A stretch of 7,308 nucleotides of DNA from JBEAUL01 sp041161475 (GTDB taxonomy: Bacteria > Pseudomonadota > Gammaproteobacteria > UBA6186 > Azoamicaceae). Of this stretch, positions 6,652 to 7,308 are shown one piece after another. Both the position numbers and the translations under genes were made by a program. The notes below the pieces were generated by a model that worked only from the letters and a program-made list of their open reading frames with translations, was not told where the DNA came from and did no database searches. Where the stretch lies: positions 1 through 7,308 of the forward strand of contig JBEAUL010000105.1 of NCBI GenBank assembly GCA_041161475.1, given 5' to 3'. The first letter of the stretch is position 1. Each line of letters begins with the position of its first letter.

Positions 6652-7308
6652 ATGAAACTGAGACACATGATCCAAAAACACTGCATTACTGCTTTTCATC
6701 AGGCATTTCCTGCGTACGTGTCAAAAATTGAGTTGTCAGACTTAAATTCAATTATTGAGGTCACTGAGGCCAGACAAGAAAAATTTGGGCATTACCAGTG
6801 TAATGCTGCAATGAAACTGACAAAGTATCTGGAATTGCCTGCTAGATCGATCGCCCAAGCATTGAAAGAGAAGTTAGACGGTTTACTCTTCCCTGCGGGC
6901 CCCTTTGGTGATATACAAATTGCAGGCCCAGGTTTTATCAATGTCAGCTTGAGTACCGATTACCTGACTAAAGCCTTACATGCGCTACAGACCGATCCGC
7001 GCTTGGGTGTTGACAGTATCAAGAGCAAGCAACGTGTTGTCGTCGATTTTTCTTCTCCCAATATCGCCAAAGAAATGCATGTGGGGCATTTACGTTCAAC
7101 CATTTTGGGTGATGCGTTGTGCCGTTTACTCAGTTTCTTGGGCTACGATGTGTTGCGCTTAAATCATTTGGGGGATTGGGGCACACAATTTGGTATGTTG
7201 ATTGCCTATATCCACCGACAAATGCCTGGTCTAACCCCAGAAACACCTTTGTCTGTGTCTTTAACCGAGTTAGTGACTTGGTACCGAGCAGCTAAGCAGT
7301 GTTTTGAT
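6652..7308 (+). CDS. argS: arginyl-tRNA synthetase, N-terminal part (runs off the window)
   Basis: ArgS is a class I aminoacyl-tRNA synthetase that attaches arginine to tRNA-Arg in the cytoplasm. The first 219 codons are present and the frame is open to the window edge; the KMSK-type loop and anticodon-binding domain lie outside. Seen: the ArgRS-specific N-terminal tRNA-binding domain (about 1-110) with KFGHYQCNAAMKL at 44-56 and AGPGFIN at 91-97, then the start of the Rossmann catalytic domain with VVDFSSPNIAKEMHVGHLRST, whose HVGH (143-146) is the class I HIGH signature, and NHLGDWGTQFGM at 171-182. The ATG at 6652 has GGGAAG six bases upstream (6640-6645). A second Met at codon 6 is a less likely start. 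The N-terminal style is closer to the E. coli/Chlamydia ArgS type than to the Pseudomonas type, as far as I can recall them. Confidence 0.96.
   Translation, partial: MKLRHMIQKHCITAFHQAFPAYVSKIELSDLNSIIEVTEARQEKFGHYQCNAAMKLTKYLELPARSIAQALKEKLDGLLFPAGPFGDIQIAGPGFINVSLSTDYLTKALHALQTDPRLGVDSIKSKQRVVVDFSSPNIAKEMHVGHLRSTILGDALCRLLSFLGYDVLRLNHLGDWGTQFGMLIAYIHRQMPGLTPETPLSVSLTELVTWYRAAKQCFD

Overview
The window looks like an ordinary chromosomal segment of a Gram-negative bacterium, most likely a gammaproteobacterium. That placement rests mainly on gyrase A, which as I remember the E. coli protein keeps the same residue numbering from the N-terminus through the catalytic Tyr122 to the GyrA box at 560-566. 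It is a judgement from remembered sequences, not from a search. The base composition looks moderately AT-rich by eye. No rRNA, tRNA, mobile element, CRISPR array or phage gene was seen.

Layout, left to right. Bases 1-75 may hold the last 24 codons of a rightward gene ending in a hydrophobic helix (tentative). A 59-base gap (76-134) follows, with no recognisable terminator. Then come five leftward genes packed head to tail. In transcription order, right to left, they are gyrA (6488-3924), a HAD phosphatase resembling MupP/Gph (3927-3247), hpnC (3234-2317), hpnD (2326-1451) and hpnE (1499-135). Their junctions are a 4-base ATGA overlap, a 12-base gap, a 10-base overlap and an overlap of up to 49 bases. 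No internal gap is large enough for an obvious separate promoter, so they probably form one operon. To the right, a 163-base divergent control region (6489-6651) separates gyrA from the rightward argS, of which only the first 219 codons are in the window. That control region carries two perfect inverted repeats and a candidate argS promoter.

How the genes work together. HpnD, HpnC and HpnE make up the complete bacterial three-step route from farnesyl diphosphate to squalene, by way of presqualene diphosphate and hydroxysqualene. Squalene usually feeds hopanoid synthesis through squalene-hopene cyclase, and in some bacteria C30 carotenoids, but no cyclase or other consuming enzyme lies in the window. 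GyrA (DNA supercoiling), the phosphatase (cell-wall sugar recycling or phosphoglycolate salvage) and ArgS (translation) are housekeeping genes. The notable point is arrangement: a secondary-lipid pathway appears to be transcribed as the tail of a gyrase operon. I found no convincing wholly new system here. The points most worth checking are this linkage, the inverted repeats between gyrA and argS, the chlamydial-looking N-terminus of ArgS, and a one-residue insertion near the second Asp motif of HpnC.
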